Source: JAJZGK01 sp035538795 (lineage in GTDB: Bacteria; Pseudomonadota; Alphaproteobacteria; Rhodospirillales; Magnetospirillaceae). From it: a DNA stretch of 64,000 bases. Each line of letters begins with the position of its first letter. Position 1 is the stretch's first letter. Under the pieces are notes generated by a model. The model had not been told where the DNA came from. It searched no databases and was given only the letters and a program-made list of their open reading frames with translations. Both the position numbers and the translations under genes were made by a program. The stretch lies in contig DATLJS010000066.1 in the NCBI GenBank assembly GCA_035538795.1, forward strand, positions 69,285 to 133,284, read 5' to 3'. Of this stretch, positions 8,492 to 16,170 are shown piece by piece.

Positions 8492-8884
8492 TTACGAAGC
8501 GGCGCGCCAAGCATCCCCTATATGGTGCGGCCAACGGCCCGGCGCCACCAACATGGCGTCGAAACGGACATCCAGACCGGCCAGATGCGGACGGCGGGCC
8601 AGGAACGCTTCGGCGGCCCGCACCAGCCGCCGCCGCTGGGCCGGTGAAATCGCCGCCGCCGCCTCGTCCCGGCTGGGCCTCGCCTTGACCTCGATGAAAG
8701 CGAGAACCCGGCCCTTGCGCGCGACGATGTCGATCTCTCCGGCGCCGGTGCCGCGTCCCGTCATCACGCCGCGACCGATAATCCGCCAGCCGCGCAGGCT
8801 CAGCGACAGAACGCACAGGGCTTCCGCCCAACGTCCCCGGCGGCGGGCCTGCGATCCACGCTGGCGGCGGGCCGGATCACTCAC
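8492..8884 (-). CDS. YraN / UPF0102 nuclease-like protein
   Basis: A 130-residue protein of the YraN family, which has an endonuclease-like fold of unclear role. The characteristic core GEIDIVARKGRVLAFIEVKAR is complete, giving the E-D-ExK metal-site pattern. The start is a GTG at 8884; the nearby ATG at 8897 is out of frame and hits a stop. It follows rsmI by nine bases, the normal arrangement for this family. Confidence 0.92.
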   Translation of the reverse strand: MSDPARRQRGSQARRRGRWAEALCVLSLSLRGWRIIGRGVMTGRGTGAGEIDIVARKGRVLAFIEVKARPSRDEAAAAISPAQRRRLVRAAEAFLARRPHLAGLDVRFDAMLVAPGRWPHHIGDAWRAAS

Positions 8885-8893
8885 GGTCGCCGC

Positions 8894-9823
8894 TCATTTT
8901 CTTTGATTCGCCAGCAGAACGGCGCGGGCATAGACCTCCCGCTTGGGCAGTCCGGTCGCCGCCGCCACCATGGCGGCGGCATCGCGAGCCGACAGGGTTT
9001 CCAGGGCGCGGACCAATTGCGCGTCCACGTCTTCCTCGGTCGCCGGCGGCGCTTCGGCTGGAGGGCCGACCACGATCACCACCTCGCCCTTGGGACCGCC
9101 GGTCTCTTTGTAATAAGCCGCCAGTTCGGCCAGGGTGCCGCGCCGCACCTCCTCGTACAGCTTGGTCAGCTCACGGGCCACCGCGCCTTCGCGGCCTGGC
9201 AGCAGATCGGCCATGGCCTCCAGGCTGTCGGCCAGCCGGTGCGGACTTTCATAGAAGATCAGGCTGGACGGCACCTTGGCCAAATCGCCGATCGCCGACC
9301 GCCGCGCCCCGTCCTTGTTAGGCAGGAAGCCGGCGAACAGGAAGCGGTCGCTGGGCAGCCCCGACAGTTGCAGGGCGGTCAGCAGGGCCGAGGCGCCGGG
9401 GGCGCTGGTCACGGGAATGTCCTCTTCCAGGCAGGCCCGCACCAGACGGTAGCCGGGATCGGACACCAGCGGCGTGCCGGCGTCGGATACCAGGGCCACG
9501 GCCGCGCCCTCTTTCATGCGGGCCAGCAGGACGGGCCGCGCCTTATCGGCGTTGTGCTCGTGGTAAGGGGTCAGCTTCGTCCCGGAAATGCCCAGCAGAT
9601 TAAGAAGTTTGCCGGTGACCCGGGTATCCTCGCAGGCGATCAGGTCAGCGCTTTGCAGCAGCTTGACCGCCCGATAGGTGATGTCGTCCAAATTGCCGAT
9701 GGGCGTCGACACCAGGGTCAGGCCCGCCGTCCTCCGGGCGGGTTTACTTCCCGCAGCCGTATCGCTAGGCTGTGCCTCCGCCGACAATTTGGATCGGGAG
9801 ACTGCCTTTGCGCCGTCCCGCAT
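8894..9823 (-). CDS. rsmI: 16S rRNA (cytidine-1402 2'-O)-methyltransferase RsmI
   Basis: RsmI methylates C1402 in the ribosomal decoding centre using SAM. The 309-residue product has the signature STPIGNLDDITYRAV (about residue 39 on), IACEDTRVTGKLL, VALVSDAGTPLVSDPGYRLV and APGASALLTALQLSGLP, all typical. About 33 residues precede the conserved core. The ATG at 9823 has GAGG eight bases upstream. Its 5' end overlaps the 5' end of the divergent lipoprotein gene by about 16 bases, so both promoters must lie inside the opposite coding region or leader. Confidence 0.95.
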   Translation of the reverse strand: MRDGAKAVSRSKLSAEAQPSDTAAGSKPARRTAGLTLVSTPIGNLDDITYRAVKLLQSADLIACEDTRVTGKLLNLLGISGTKLTPYHEHNADKARPVLLARMKEGAAVALVSDAGTPLVSDPGYRLVRACLEEDIPVTSAPGASALLTALQLSGLPSDRFLFAGFLPNKDGARRSAIGDLAKVPSSLIFYESPHRLADSLEAMADLLPGREGAVARELTKLYEEVRRGTLAELAAYYKETGGPKGEVVIVVGPPAEAPPATEEDVDAQLVRALETLSARDAAAMVAAATGLPKREVYARAVLLANQRK

Positions 9824-11073
9824 ATGTTTCGCCTCGCTGTTTCGCCCGGCTGGTCACCGCGTTGACCTTGGGCCTGATGGTTTCCGCCTGCTCACAATTA
9901 CCACCGAGCCTGGGTGGAACCAAGCCGCCTGCGCAGGCGCCGGTGCAAACGCCGCCGCCCGCCGCCAAGATCGAGGCCCCGCCGCAGGTCCAGGCGCCGC
10001 CGCCGGCTCCCGCCGCCGCCCCGGTGACGCCGCCACTGCCCAACCGCTCCGGCACCGCCGCCATTCTGCTGCCGCTGTCGGGACCGCAGGCGCCGCTGGG
10101 CGCGGCCTTGCTCAACGCCGCCCAGATGGCCCTGTTCGAAGTAGCCGACGACAGCTTCACCCTGGTGCCGCTGGACACCAAGGGCACGCCCGAAGGCGCC
10201 GCCACCGCCGCCCAGGCCGCCGTGGCCCAGCATGCCGAAATCATCCTGGGTCCGCTGTTCAGCGCCGAGGCCAAGGCCGTCGGCTCCGCCCTGGGGCCGC
10301 TGCATATGCCGGTAGTGTCCTTCACCTCGGACCGCGCCGCCGTCGGCAACGGCGTTTATTCCCTGGGCTTCCTGCCCGGTCCCCAGGCCGTGCAGGTGGC
10401 GGCCTTCGCCCGCGGCCAAGGCAAGACCCGGCTGGCCGTGCTGGCTCCATCCAACGAGGACGGACGACGCATCGCCGAATTCCTGCAGAACGACGCCCAG
10501 ACCCAGCCGACCATCACCGTCAGCCAGTACTACGACCCGGCGGCCAGCGATATCGCCGCCACCGTCAAGCGCATGATCCGGCTGGACCCCAGAACCGGCG
10601 ACGTCGGCTTCGACGCTCTGCTGCTTCTCGAAAGCGGGCAGCGCCTGCGCAACTTCGCCGCCATGCTGTCCGTGCAGGGGGTCGATCCGGCCAAGGTCAA
10701 GTTGTTGGGCACCATGCTGTGGACCGACGCCAATCCGGGAGCCGAGGCCGCTCTCAACGGCGCCTGGTTCGCCGCTCCGCCCGCCGCCGGCCATGGCGAT
10801 TTCGAGGCCCGTTATATCCGCGCCTTCGGAACCCGGCCGCCGCGAATCGCCTCGCTGGGCTACGACGCCGCCGCCTTGGCCGCCGTGCTGGCCCGCAAAT
10901 CGCCGCACGACTTCTCCGATGCCGCCTTGCTCAACCCCGTCGGCTTCGCCGGCGTCGACGGCATTTTCCGTCTGAAGCCGGATGGCACCGCCGAGCGCGG
11001 CTACGCCATCGACGAGGTGCAGCAAGGGGGAACCCCCAAGGAAATACAGGCCGCGCCGGTCGCTTTCCAATAA
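9808..11073 (+). CDS. LppC/LpoA-family penicillin-binding protein activator (lipoprotein)
   Basis: The protein has a signal peptide ending in a lipobox (LMVSAC), then a Pro/Ala-rich linker (about residues 30-75). A periplasmic-binding-like domain follows, starting TAAILLPLSGPQAPLGAALLNAAQMALFE. This matches the LppC family, which includes the E. coli PBP1A activator LpoA, although here only the ABC-type receptor domain is present. I prefer a TTG start at 9808 (421 residues), since GGGAG precedes it and the signal peptide then begins correctly; an ATG at 9772 in the same frame is possible but gives a poor N-terminus. Divergent from rsmI, a conserved pairing. Confidence 0.88.
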   Translation: MRRPAYVSPRCFARLVTALTLGLMVSACSQLPPSLGGTKPPAQAPVQTPPPAAKIEAPPQVQAPPPAPAAAPVTPPLPNRSGTAAILLPLSGPQAPLGAALLNAAQMALFEVADDSFTLVPLDTKGTPEGAATAAQAAVAQHAEIILGPLFSAEAKAVGSALGPLHMPVVSFTSDRAAVGNGVYSLGFLPGPQAVQVAAFARGQGKTRLAVLAPSNEDGRRIAEFLQNDAQTQPTITVSQYYDPAASDIAATVKRMIRLDPRTGDVGFDALLLLESGQRLRNFAAMLSVQGVDPAKVKLLGTMLWTDANPGAEAALNGAWFAAPPAAGHGDFEARYIRAFGTRPPRIASLGYDAAALAAVLARKSPHDFSDAALLNPVGFAGVDGIFRLKPDGTAERGYAIDEVQQGGTPKEIQAAPVAFQ

Positions 11074-11094
11074 GCGCAAAAAAGCTGACAACGC

Positions 11095-11126
11095 AAAGGG
11101 GGGGGGCTTCGCCCCCCCCCTTTTTT
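11095..11126 (+). terminator. Strong bidirectional terminator
   Basis: AAAGGGGGGGGGC-TTCG-type loop with a matching run of Cs and TTTTTT forms an almost perfect G/C stem flanked by A and T runs. It lies between the convergent lipoprotein gene and tsaD; the tsaD stop codon at 11125-11127 overlaps its T run. It can serve both transcripts. Confidence 0.9.
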
Positions 11127-12165
11127 AGCGCTTGGCGCTGGGGTCCAGCGGCCATCTGGGGCGGGGCGCGAAATCCAGCCCGTTCCGGAACCCCAGACGG
11201 AAGCGCTCCAGTCCGGCCCAGGCGATCATCGCCGCATTGTCGGTACAGAGCCGCAGCGGCGGAGCGGTCAGGGTGAAGCCCTGGCGCTCGGCCATCTTGG
11301 CCAGATGTTCCCGCAACAAGGAATTGGCGGCAACGCCGCCCGCCACCACCAGATGATGGGGCTGACCGTCGGTGCGGCGATGACGCCCGGCGAAATCCTT
11401 GAGCGCCTTTGACGCACGGTCGGCGATATGGTCGGCCACCGCCAGCTGAAATGCGGCGGCAATATCGTTTCGATCCTGTTCCGAAAGCTCGCCCACGCTC
11501 TGGATCAACAGGCGCACGGCGTTCTTCAGGCCGGAAAAGGAAAAATCGCTGCCCGGCTTGCCCTTCAGCGGCCGCGGTAAATCGAAACGCCTGGCGTCGC
11601 CCTGCGCCGCCGCGCGCTGCACCGCCGGTCCGCCGGGATATCCCAGTGCCAGCATTTTAGCAACTTTATCAAAGGCTTCCCCGGCGGCATCGTCGATCGT
11701 CGAGCCCAGCCGGCGGAATTGGCCGACGCCCCGGACTTCCAGAATCTGGCAATGGCCGCCGGACACCAGCAGCAGCAGATAGGGAAAGTCCAGTCCGTGG
11801 GTCAGACGCGCCGTCAGGGCGTGGCCTTCCAGATGATTCACCGCTACGAAGGGCTTGCCCGACACGGCGGCGATGGCCTTTCCGGTCATGGCCCCGACGA
11901 TGACGCCGCCGATCAGCCCCGGCCCGCAGGTGGCCGCCACGGCGTCGATATCGGCCAGGGTCAGCGCGGCTTCGCGGAACGCCTGGGCCACCAGCCGGTC
12001 TATATGGTCCAGATGGGCGCGGGCGGCGATCTCTGGCACCACGCCGCCATAGGGCTGATGTTCGTCAAGTTGCGACAGCACGACGTCGGCCAGAATGGTC
12101 CGATCGTCGCGCACCAGGGCGGCGGCGGTCTCGTCGCAGCTCGTTTCGATACCCAAGATGATCAT
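11125..12165 (-). CDS. tsaD: tRNA N6-threonylcarbamoyladenosine transferase TsaD
   Basis: TsaD transfers the threonylcarbamoyl group to A37 of ANN-decoding tRNAs, with TsaB/TsaE. The 346-residue protein starts MIILGIETSCDETAAALV. It has the metal-binding HLEGH at residues 111-115, SGGHCQI, the nucleotide-binding GSTIDDAAGEAFDKVAK and LVVAGGVAANSLLR near residue 275. The start is the ATG at 12165, with AGGTGGGAC upstream. The open frame continues past this start into hemC and hemD antisense sequence, but none of that resembles the family. It is divergent from hemC across 54 nt. Confidence 0.97.
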   Translation of the reverse strand: MIILGIETSCDETAAALVRDDRTILADVVLSQLDEHQPYGGVVPEIAARAHLDHIDRLVAQAFREAALTLADIDAVAATCGPGLIGGVIVGAMTGKAIAAVSGKPFVAVNHLEGHALTARLTHGLDFPYLLLLVSGGHCQILEVRGVGQFRRLGSTIDDAAGEAFDKVAKMLALGYPGGPAVQRAAAQGDARRFDLPRPLKGKPGSDFSFSGLKNAVRLLIQSVGELSEQDRNDIAAAFQLAVADHIADRASKALKDFAGRHRRTDGQPHHLVVAGGVAANSLLREHLAKMAERQGFTLTAPPLRLCTDNAAMIAWAGLERFRLGFRNGLDFAPRPRWPLDPSAKR

Positions 12166-12219
12166 GTCCCACCTACTAACCCCTTTCCTCTTCCCAATCC
12201 AGCCGTTAGAACAGTCCCC

Positions 12220-13161
12220 ATGACGAACCAACCCCTTCTCCGCATCGGCACCCGCGGCAGCCCGCTGGCGCTGGCCCAGGCCCACGAGGTGCAGGCGCGC
12301 CTCCGCGCCGCCCACCCCGACCTCGCGCCCGCAGGGGCGATCGAGATCGTCATCATCAAGACCACCGGCGACATGGTGCTGGACCGCACGCTCTCCGAGA
12401 TCGGCGGCAAAGGCCTGTTCACCAAGGAAATCGACGAGGCCCAGCTGGACGGGCGCATCGACATCGCCGTGCATTCCATGAAGGACGTGCCGACGGTGCT
12501 GCCCGACGGGCTGATCCTGCCGTGCATCCTGGAACGCGAAGACGTCCGCGACGCCTTCATCTGTCTGAAGGGCAAGACCCTGGCCGATCTGCCCGCCGGT
12601 TCGGTGGTCGGCACCGCCAGCCTGCGGCGCGGGGCGCAGATCCTGTTCCGCCGCCCGGATCTGAAGGTCGAGCCTTTGCGCGGCAACGTGCAGACACGTC
12701 TGAGGAAACTGGAAGACGGCGTGGTCGACGCCACCTTGTTGGCCATGGCCGGATTGAATCGCTTGGGCCTGGGCGACCGCGCCAGTTCCCAGCTTCAGCC
12801 GGAAGAAATGCTGCCCGCCGTGGCCCAGGGCGCCATCGGCATCACGGCGCGGGCCGGCGACGACGCCACCCTGACCCGTCTGGCGCCGCTGGATCACTCC
12901 GATTCCCACGTGCGTGTCGTTGCCGAACGGGCCTTTCTGGCCGTTCTCGATGGTTCCTGCCGCACGCCCATCGGCGCTTTGGCCGAACTTGCGGGCGACA
13001 GCCTGACTTTCCGCGGCCTGGTCATCCGTCCCGACGGCAGCCATGCTCACGAGCTGACCCTGAAAGGCAGCCGTTCGGATGCCGAATCCATCGGCCGCGC
13101 CGCCGGCGAGGAGCTTCTGGGCCGCTGCGGTCCCGGCTTCTTCGACTTCAAAACGGCGTAA
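12220..13161 (+). CDS. hemC: Hydroxymethylbilane synthase (porphobilinogen deaminase) HemC
   Basis: HemC polymerises four porphobilinogens into hydroxymethylbilane. The 313-residue protein starts MTNQPLLRIGTRGSPLALAQ and contains KTTGDMVLDRTL, GGKGLFTKEIDEA, the AVHSMKDVPT stretch and the arginine-rich GTASLRRGAQ. The cofactor-binding Cys247 lies in DGSCRTPIGA. The start at 12220 is fixed by the family N-terminus; an open frame extends upstream, antisense to tsaD, but is not conserved. It is followed after six bases by hemD. Confidence 0.97.
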   Translation: MTNQPLLRIGTRGSPLALAQAHEVQARLRAAHPDLAPAGAIEIVIIKTTGDMVLDRTLSEIGGKGLFTKEIDEAQLDGRIDIAVHSMKDVPTVLPDGLILPCILEREDVRDAFICLKGKTLADLPAGSVVGTASLRRGAQILFRRPDLKVEPLRGNVQTRLRKLEDGVVDATLLAMAGLNRLGLGDRASSQLQPEEMLPAVAQGAIGITARAGDDATLTRLAPLDHSDSHVRVVAERAFLAVLDGSCRTPIGALAELAGDSLTFRGLVIRPDGSHAHELTLKGSRSDAESIGRAAGEELLGRCGPGFFDFKTA

Positions 13162-13167
13162 GCCGGC

Positions 13168-13896
13168 ATGACCGGCCGCGTCGCCCTGGTCACCCGCCCC
13201 AGAGAGGATTCCGCCTCTCTGACGGCGGCCCTGGAGCGGCGCGGGTTCGTCGTGCAGGCCGAGCCCCTGCTGGAAATCCATACCCGAACGGGCGTTCGCC
13301 TCGATCTGGACGGCGTGCAGGGCTATCTCGCCACCAGCGCCAACGGCGTCCGCGCCTTGGCCGCCAACGGCGCGCCCCGCGATCTTCCCGTGTGGGCAGT
13401 GGGCGACGCCACGGCGCGCACCGCCCACGATCTGGGCTTTTCCCGGGTGGAAAGCGCCAAGGGCGACGCCGCCACCCTGACCCGGCTGGTGGCCGGTAGG
13501 GTCGATCCCCACGCCGGCGCGCTTCTGCACGCAGCCGGAACGAAGGTGGCGGGCGATCTTTCCGGCGGATTGGGCGCTCTGGGCTATGCCATCCGCCGCG
13601 AGATTCTCTACGAGGCCCGCACGGTGCCAGCCCTGTCGCCCCCCCTGATCGCCGCCTTGCAGACCGAAGCGGTTGACTTGGCGCTCTTTTTCTCTCCCCG
13701 CACGGCGGCGACCTTTGTTACCCTGGCCGCCGCCGCCGGATGCCTCGAGGCCGGGAGAGCCGTCGCCGCCTATGCCCTGAGCGGGGCGGTGGCTCAAGCC
13801 CTGGAGCCCATGCCCTGGCGCCAGATACTGACCGCCGAGCGGCCCGAGCAGGACTCGCTGCTGGCCTGCATTGACCGGGAAGAAGGGAAAACGTGA
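13168..13896 (+). CDS. hemD: Uroporphyrinogen-III synthase HemD
   Basis: HemD cyclises and inverts ring D of hydroxymethylbilane to give uroporphyrinogen III. The family is very divergent. Here 242 residues show the usual N-terminal VALVTRPREDSASLTAALERRGF, the interdomain TSANGVRAL near residue 54, and LALFFSPRTAATF near residue 172. Position between hemC and hemY strongly supports the call. Its TGA shares one base with the next ATG. Confidence 0.93.
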   Translation: MTGRVALVTRPREDSASLTAALERRGFVVQAEPLLEIHTRTGVRLDLDGVQGYLATSANGVRALAANGAPRDLPVWAVGDATARTAHDLGFSRVESAKGDAATLTRLVAGRVDPHAGALLHAAGTKVAGDLSGGLGALGYAIRREILYEARTVPALSPPLIAALQTEAVDLALFFSPRTAATFVTLAAAAGCLEAGRAVAAYALSGAVAQALEPMPWRQILTAERPEQDSLLACIDREEGKT

Positions 13897-15077
13897 TGCT
13901 GCGCTTGCTGTCCTACGCCGTGGTGCTGGCGGCCCTGGTGGCCGGAACCGTCTGGCTGGCCGACCGCCCCGGTCTGGTCCATGTGGAATGGCTGCAATGG
14001 CAGATCGAAACCTCGGTTCCGGTGCTGCTGGCCGCCCTGCTGGTCATCGCCGTGATCATGGTTTTCGCCCTGCGGCTGATCCTGGCCGTCTGGCGGATTC
14101 CCGGACGCTGGGCCGCTTCCTGGCAATCGCGCAAGCTGCGCAAGGGATATCAGGCCCTGTCCGACGGTCTGGCCGCCGCCGCCGCCGGCGACGGCCGCAA
14201 GGCGGGAAAACTGGCGGGAAAGGCCCGTTCGCTGCTGTCCGACCCGGCTCTGACCAGCTATCTGTCGGCCCAGACCGCCAAGCTGGCCGGCGACGCCGAC
14301 GCCGCCCGCGACCACTACAAAGCCATGCTGGAACGCCCGGAAACCGCCGCTTTGGGTTTGCGCGGCCTGCTGGATCAGGCGCTGGAGCGGGGCGATGACG
14401 CCGCCGCCGGCGAACTGGCCGCCCGCGCCCGGATGATCGCCCCCGGCGATCCCTGGCTGGCCGACCTGTCCTTTACCCTGGCCATGAAGAACGGCCAGTA
14501 TCTGGAAGCCCAGACCATCCTGGCCGACGCCAAGCGGCGCAAGGCCTTCACCCCCGCCGACGCGGCCAGCCGCGCCGCCCGGGCTCTGACCGCCCGCGCC
14601 GGTGCCGCCCACGCCGAGGGCAGGACCGGCGAGGCCGCGTCCTTGGCCAAGAAAGCGTTCTCGGCCGATCCGAAATGCACCCAGGCCGCATTAGAGCTTG
14701 CTACAGCCCTGAAAGAGGCCGGAAAGCTGCGTCGGGCCGCTGCCGCCCTGGAATCGGCCTGGAAGGCCTTGCCAGCGCCTTCCCTGGCCGCCGCCTACGC
14801 CGGACTGAAGGACGGCGAGGACGCCCTGTCGTGTCTGCGCCGTCTGGAAAAGCTGGTGTCCGGGCGACCAGACGCCCTGGAAAGCCATCTGGTGATCGCC
14901 GAAGCCGCCCTGGACGCCAAGATCTGGGGACAGGCCCGCAAGCATCTGCTGGCCGCCGCCGATCTGCGTCCGACCGCCCAGACCTACCGTTTGCTGGCCC
15001 GTCTGGAGCGGCTGGAATACAAGAACGAAGAGGCCGCGCGGGCTTGGGAAAGCCGCATTGCCGATCTGGCGGCATAA
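13896..15077 (+). CDS. HemY-like TPR membrane protein
   Basis: This is the HemY N-domain family, membrane proteins encoded after hemD in many proteobacteria (distinct from protoporphyrinogen oxidase HemY). The protein has about 393 residues. Two transmembrane segments lie at about residues 5-22 and 40-64, followed by tetratricopeptide helices through the C-terminus (for example AAAALESAWKALP and ALESHLVIAEAALD). The ATG at 13896 overlaps the hemD stop as TGATG; a GTG one codon earlier is also in frame. The role in heme synthesis is inferred only from context. Confidence 0.88.
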   Translation: MLRLLSYAVVLAALVAGTVWLADRPGLVHVEWLQWQIETSVPVLLAALLVIAVIMVFALRLILAVWRIPGRWAASWQSRKLRKGYQALSDGLAAAAAGDGRKAGKLAGKARSLLSDPALTSYLSAQTAKLAGDADAARDHYKAMLERPETAALGLRGLLDQALERGDDAAAGELAARARMIAPGDPWLADLSFTLAMKNGQYLEAQTILADAKRRKAFTPADAASRAARALTARAGAAHAEGRTGEAASLAKKAFSADPKCTQAALELATALKEAGKLRRAAAALESAWKALPAPSLAAAYAGLKDGEDALSCLRRLEKLVSGRPDALESHLVIAEAALDAKIWGQARKHLLAAADLRPTAQTYRLLARLERLEYKNEEAARAWESRIADLAA

Positions 15078-15098
15078 AGCCGCATAAAAGCTGAAACG

Positions 15099-15113
15099 CC
15101 CCTGAAGCAGGGG
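15099..15113. terminator. Hairpin between hemY and the J-domain gene
   Basis: CCCCTG-AAG-CAGGGG forms a 6-bp stem. On the minus strand it is followed by CGTTTCAGCTTTTAT, so it may terminate the J-domain gene. On the plus strand it follows the hemY stop by 21 nt without a T run. Confidence 0.5.
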
Positions 15114-15143
15114 AAAACCCCGCTTCGGAAAGCCTATTCCGGC

Positions 15144-15824
15144 TTACGCCGCCGAGCGGCGCAGGAACTCCATGGCCTGATTGAGCTGGCTCATCCGCTG
15201 ATGGCTGCCGTAATTGCTGTCGGGATGATGAATGGTCGCCAGCATGCGGAATTTAGCCCGCAAGGTGCGGCTGTCCGGGTCGGAACTGGGCGGAAATCCC
15301 AGAACGTGCAAGGCGTCCTCGCGGCTGCGGATGCCGTCGGGCAAAGGCTCGAAGGCCAGAGCCCCGACAATGGCCCTCAGGCGTTCCAGCTCCTCGTTGA
15401 TTTCCACCAGCTTGGCGCTGTCCTCATGTTTGGCCGGCTGGTGATGATGGGTCTTGGCAGGTTCGCGGCCATCCCACAACTTCACTTGCAGCTCGCCGCC
15501 ATCCATGGCCATGGCTAAGCCTAAGGCTTTGCGAATAAAAGGAATATCGTGTCCGGGAGGCATGCGCACCTGTAGCCGGGGCTTGCGCCGCCAGGGGCGC
15601 CCCTCGGCCGGTCCCGACTTCAGCACCACGGTTTCACGGTCGTCGCCCGCCGGTTCGCCGGGATCGGGAAAATCAGCCACGGTCTGGGGCGGAACCACCA
15701 GCAGAATCGAGCGCGCCAGATCGCCGACATTGACTTTGCGCTTGGCGGCCAAGGCTTCGACGGCATCCCGAAAGGCCGTCGCGCAGGGGATCGTATAAGA
15801 ATGCTTGAGCACCGTCCCAGTCAT
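15144..15824 (-). CDS. DnaJ-domain protein
   Basis: A 226-residue protein with a J domain at its C-terminus (about residues 165-226). The region DALHVLGFPPSSDPDSRTLRAKFRMLATIHHPDSNYG contains the HPD tripeptide that stimulates DnaK. The N-terminal part (YTIPCATAFRDAVEALAAKRKVNVGDLARSIL) is not recognised and a histidine-rich stretch THHHQPAKH occurs mid-protein. No Gly/Phe or zinc region is present, so it is a dedicated type III co-chaperone. Start at the ATG at 15824, with AGAGGTGAT upstream; a TTG at 15845 is less likely. Confidence 0.85.
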   Translation of the reverse strand: MTGTVLKHSYTIPCATAFRDAVEALAAKRKVNVGDLARSILLVVPPQTVADFPDPGEPAGDDRETVVLKSGPAEGRPWRRKPRLQVRMPPGHDIPFIRKALGLAMAMDGGELQVKLWDGREPAKTHHHQPAKHEDSAKLVEINEELERLRAIVGALAFEPLPDGIRSREDALHVLGFPPSSDPDSRTLRAKFRMLATIHHPDSNYGSHQRMSQLNQAMEFLRRSAA

Positions 15825-16170
15825 CTTGTGCCCATCACCTCTCAACCCGTCGCCGTCCGCCCCTTTGCCCGAAGAGGGACGAAAGCGGATGCATGTCTTA
15901 GCCGTAACGAATAGGCCGCCCGCCAGCCTTCGTCAACTACGAAAGTTGGTTTTACATGCCTGTCTTAGCGTTATCCTGCAACCTCTTGAGTTAATGAAGA
16001 TTTAACATATGTGAATTTCATCTTCGGCGAATCCCCTTGAGACGGCATGGATTTCCCGGGAATCCCGGAGCGCGTAAATCTGCGAATGAAGTTGAAAAAA
16101 CGCCGCCGCCAACTACGAATGGGCCGCTGCCGCGACGCGGCAACTGCATATGAATCAAACGGTTGGAGGA
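15825..16170. other. Intergenic region, no gene seen
   Basis: About 346 nt between the start of the J-domain gene and the end of the GGDEF/EAL gene. The middle (15930-16030) is AT-richer and probably holds the J-domain promoter. A short CAACT/AGTTG hairpin occurs around 15935. A GC-rich TGCCGC-GAC-GCGGCA-type hairpin lies at 16128-16142, just after the GGDEF/EAL stop, and may end that transcript. Short open frames here show no family features. Confidence 0.5.

Noticed and set aside
11125..13797. Very long open frame on the minus strand covering tsaD, hemC and hemD
   Set aside because: Only the tsaD part (to 12165) matches a family. The rest is the complement of hemC and hemD in GC-rich DNA, without motifs or a start.
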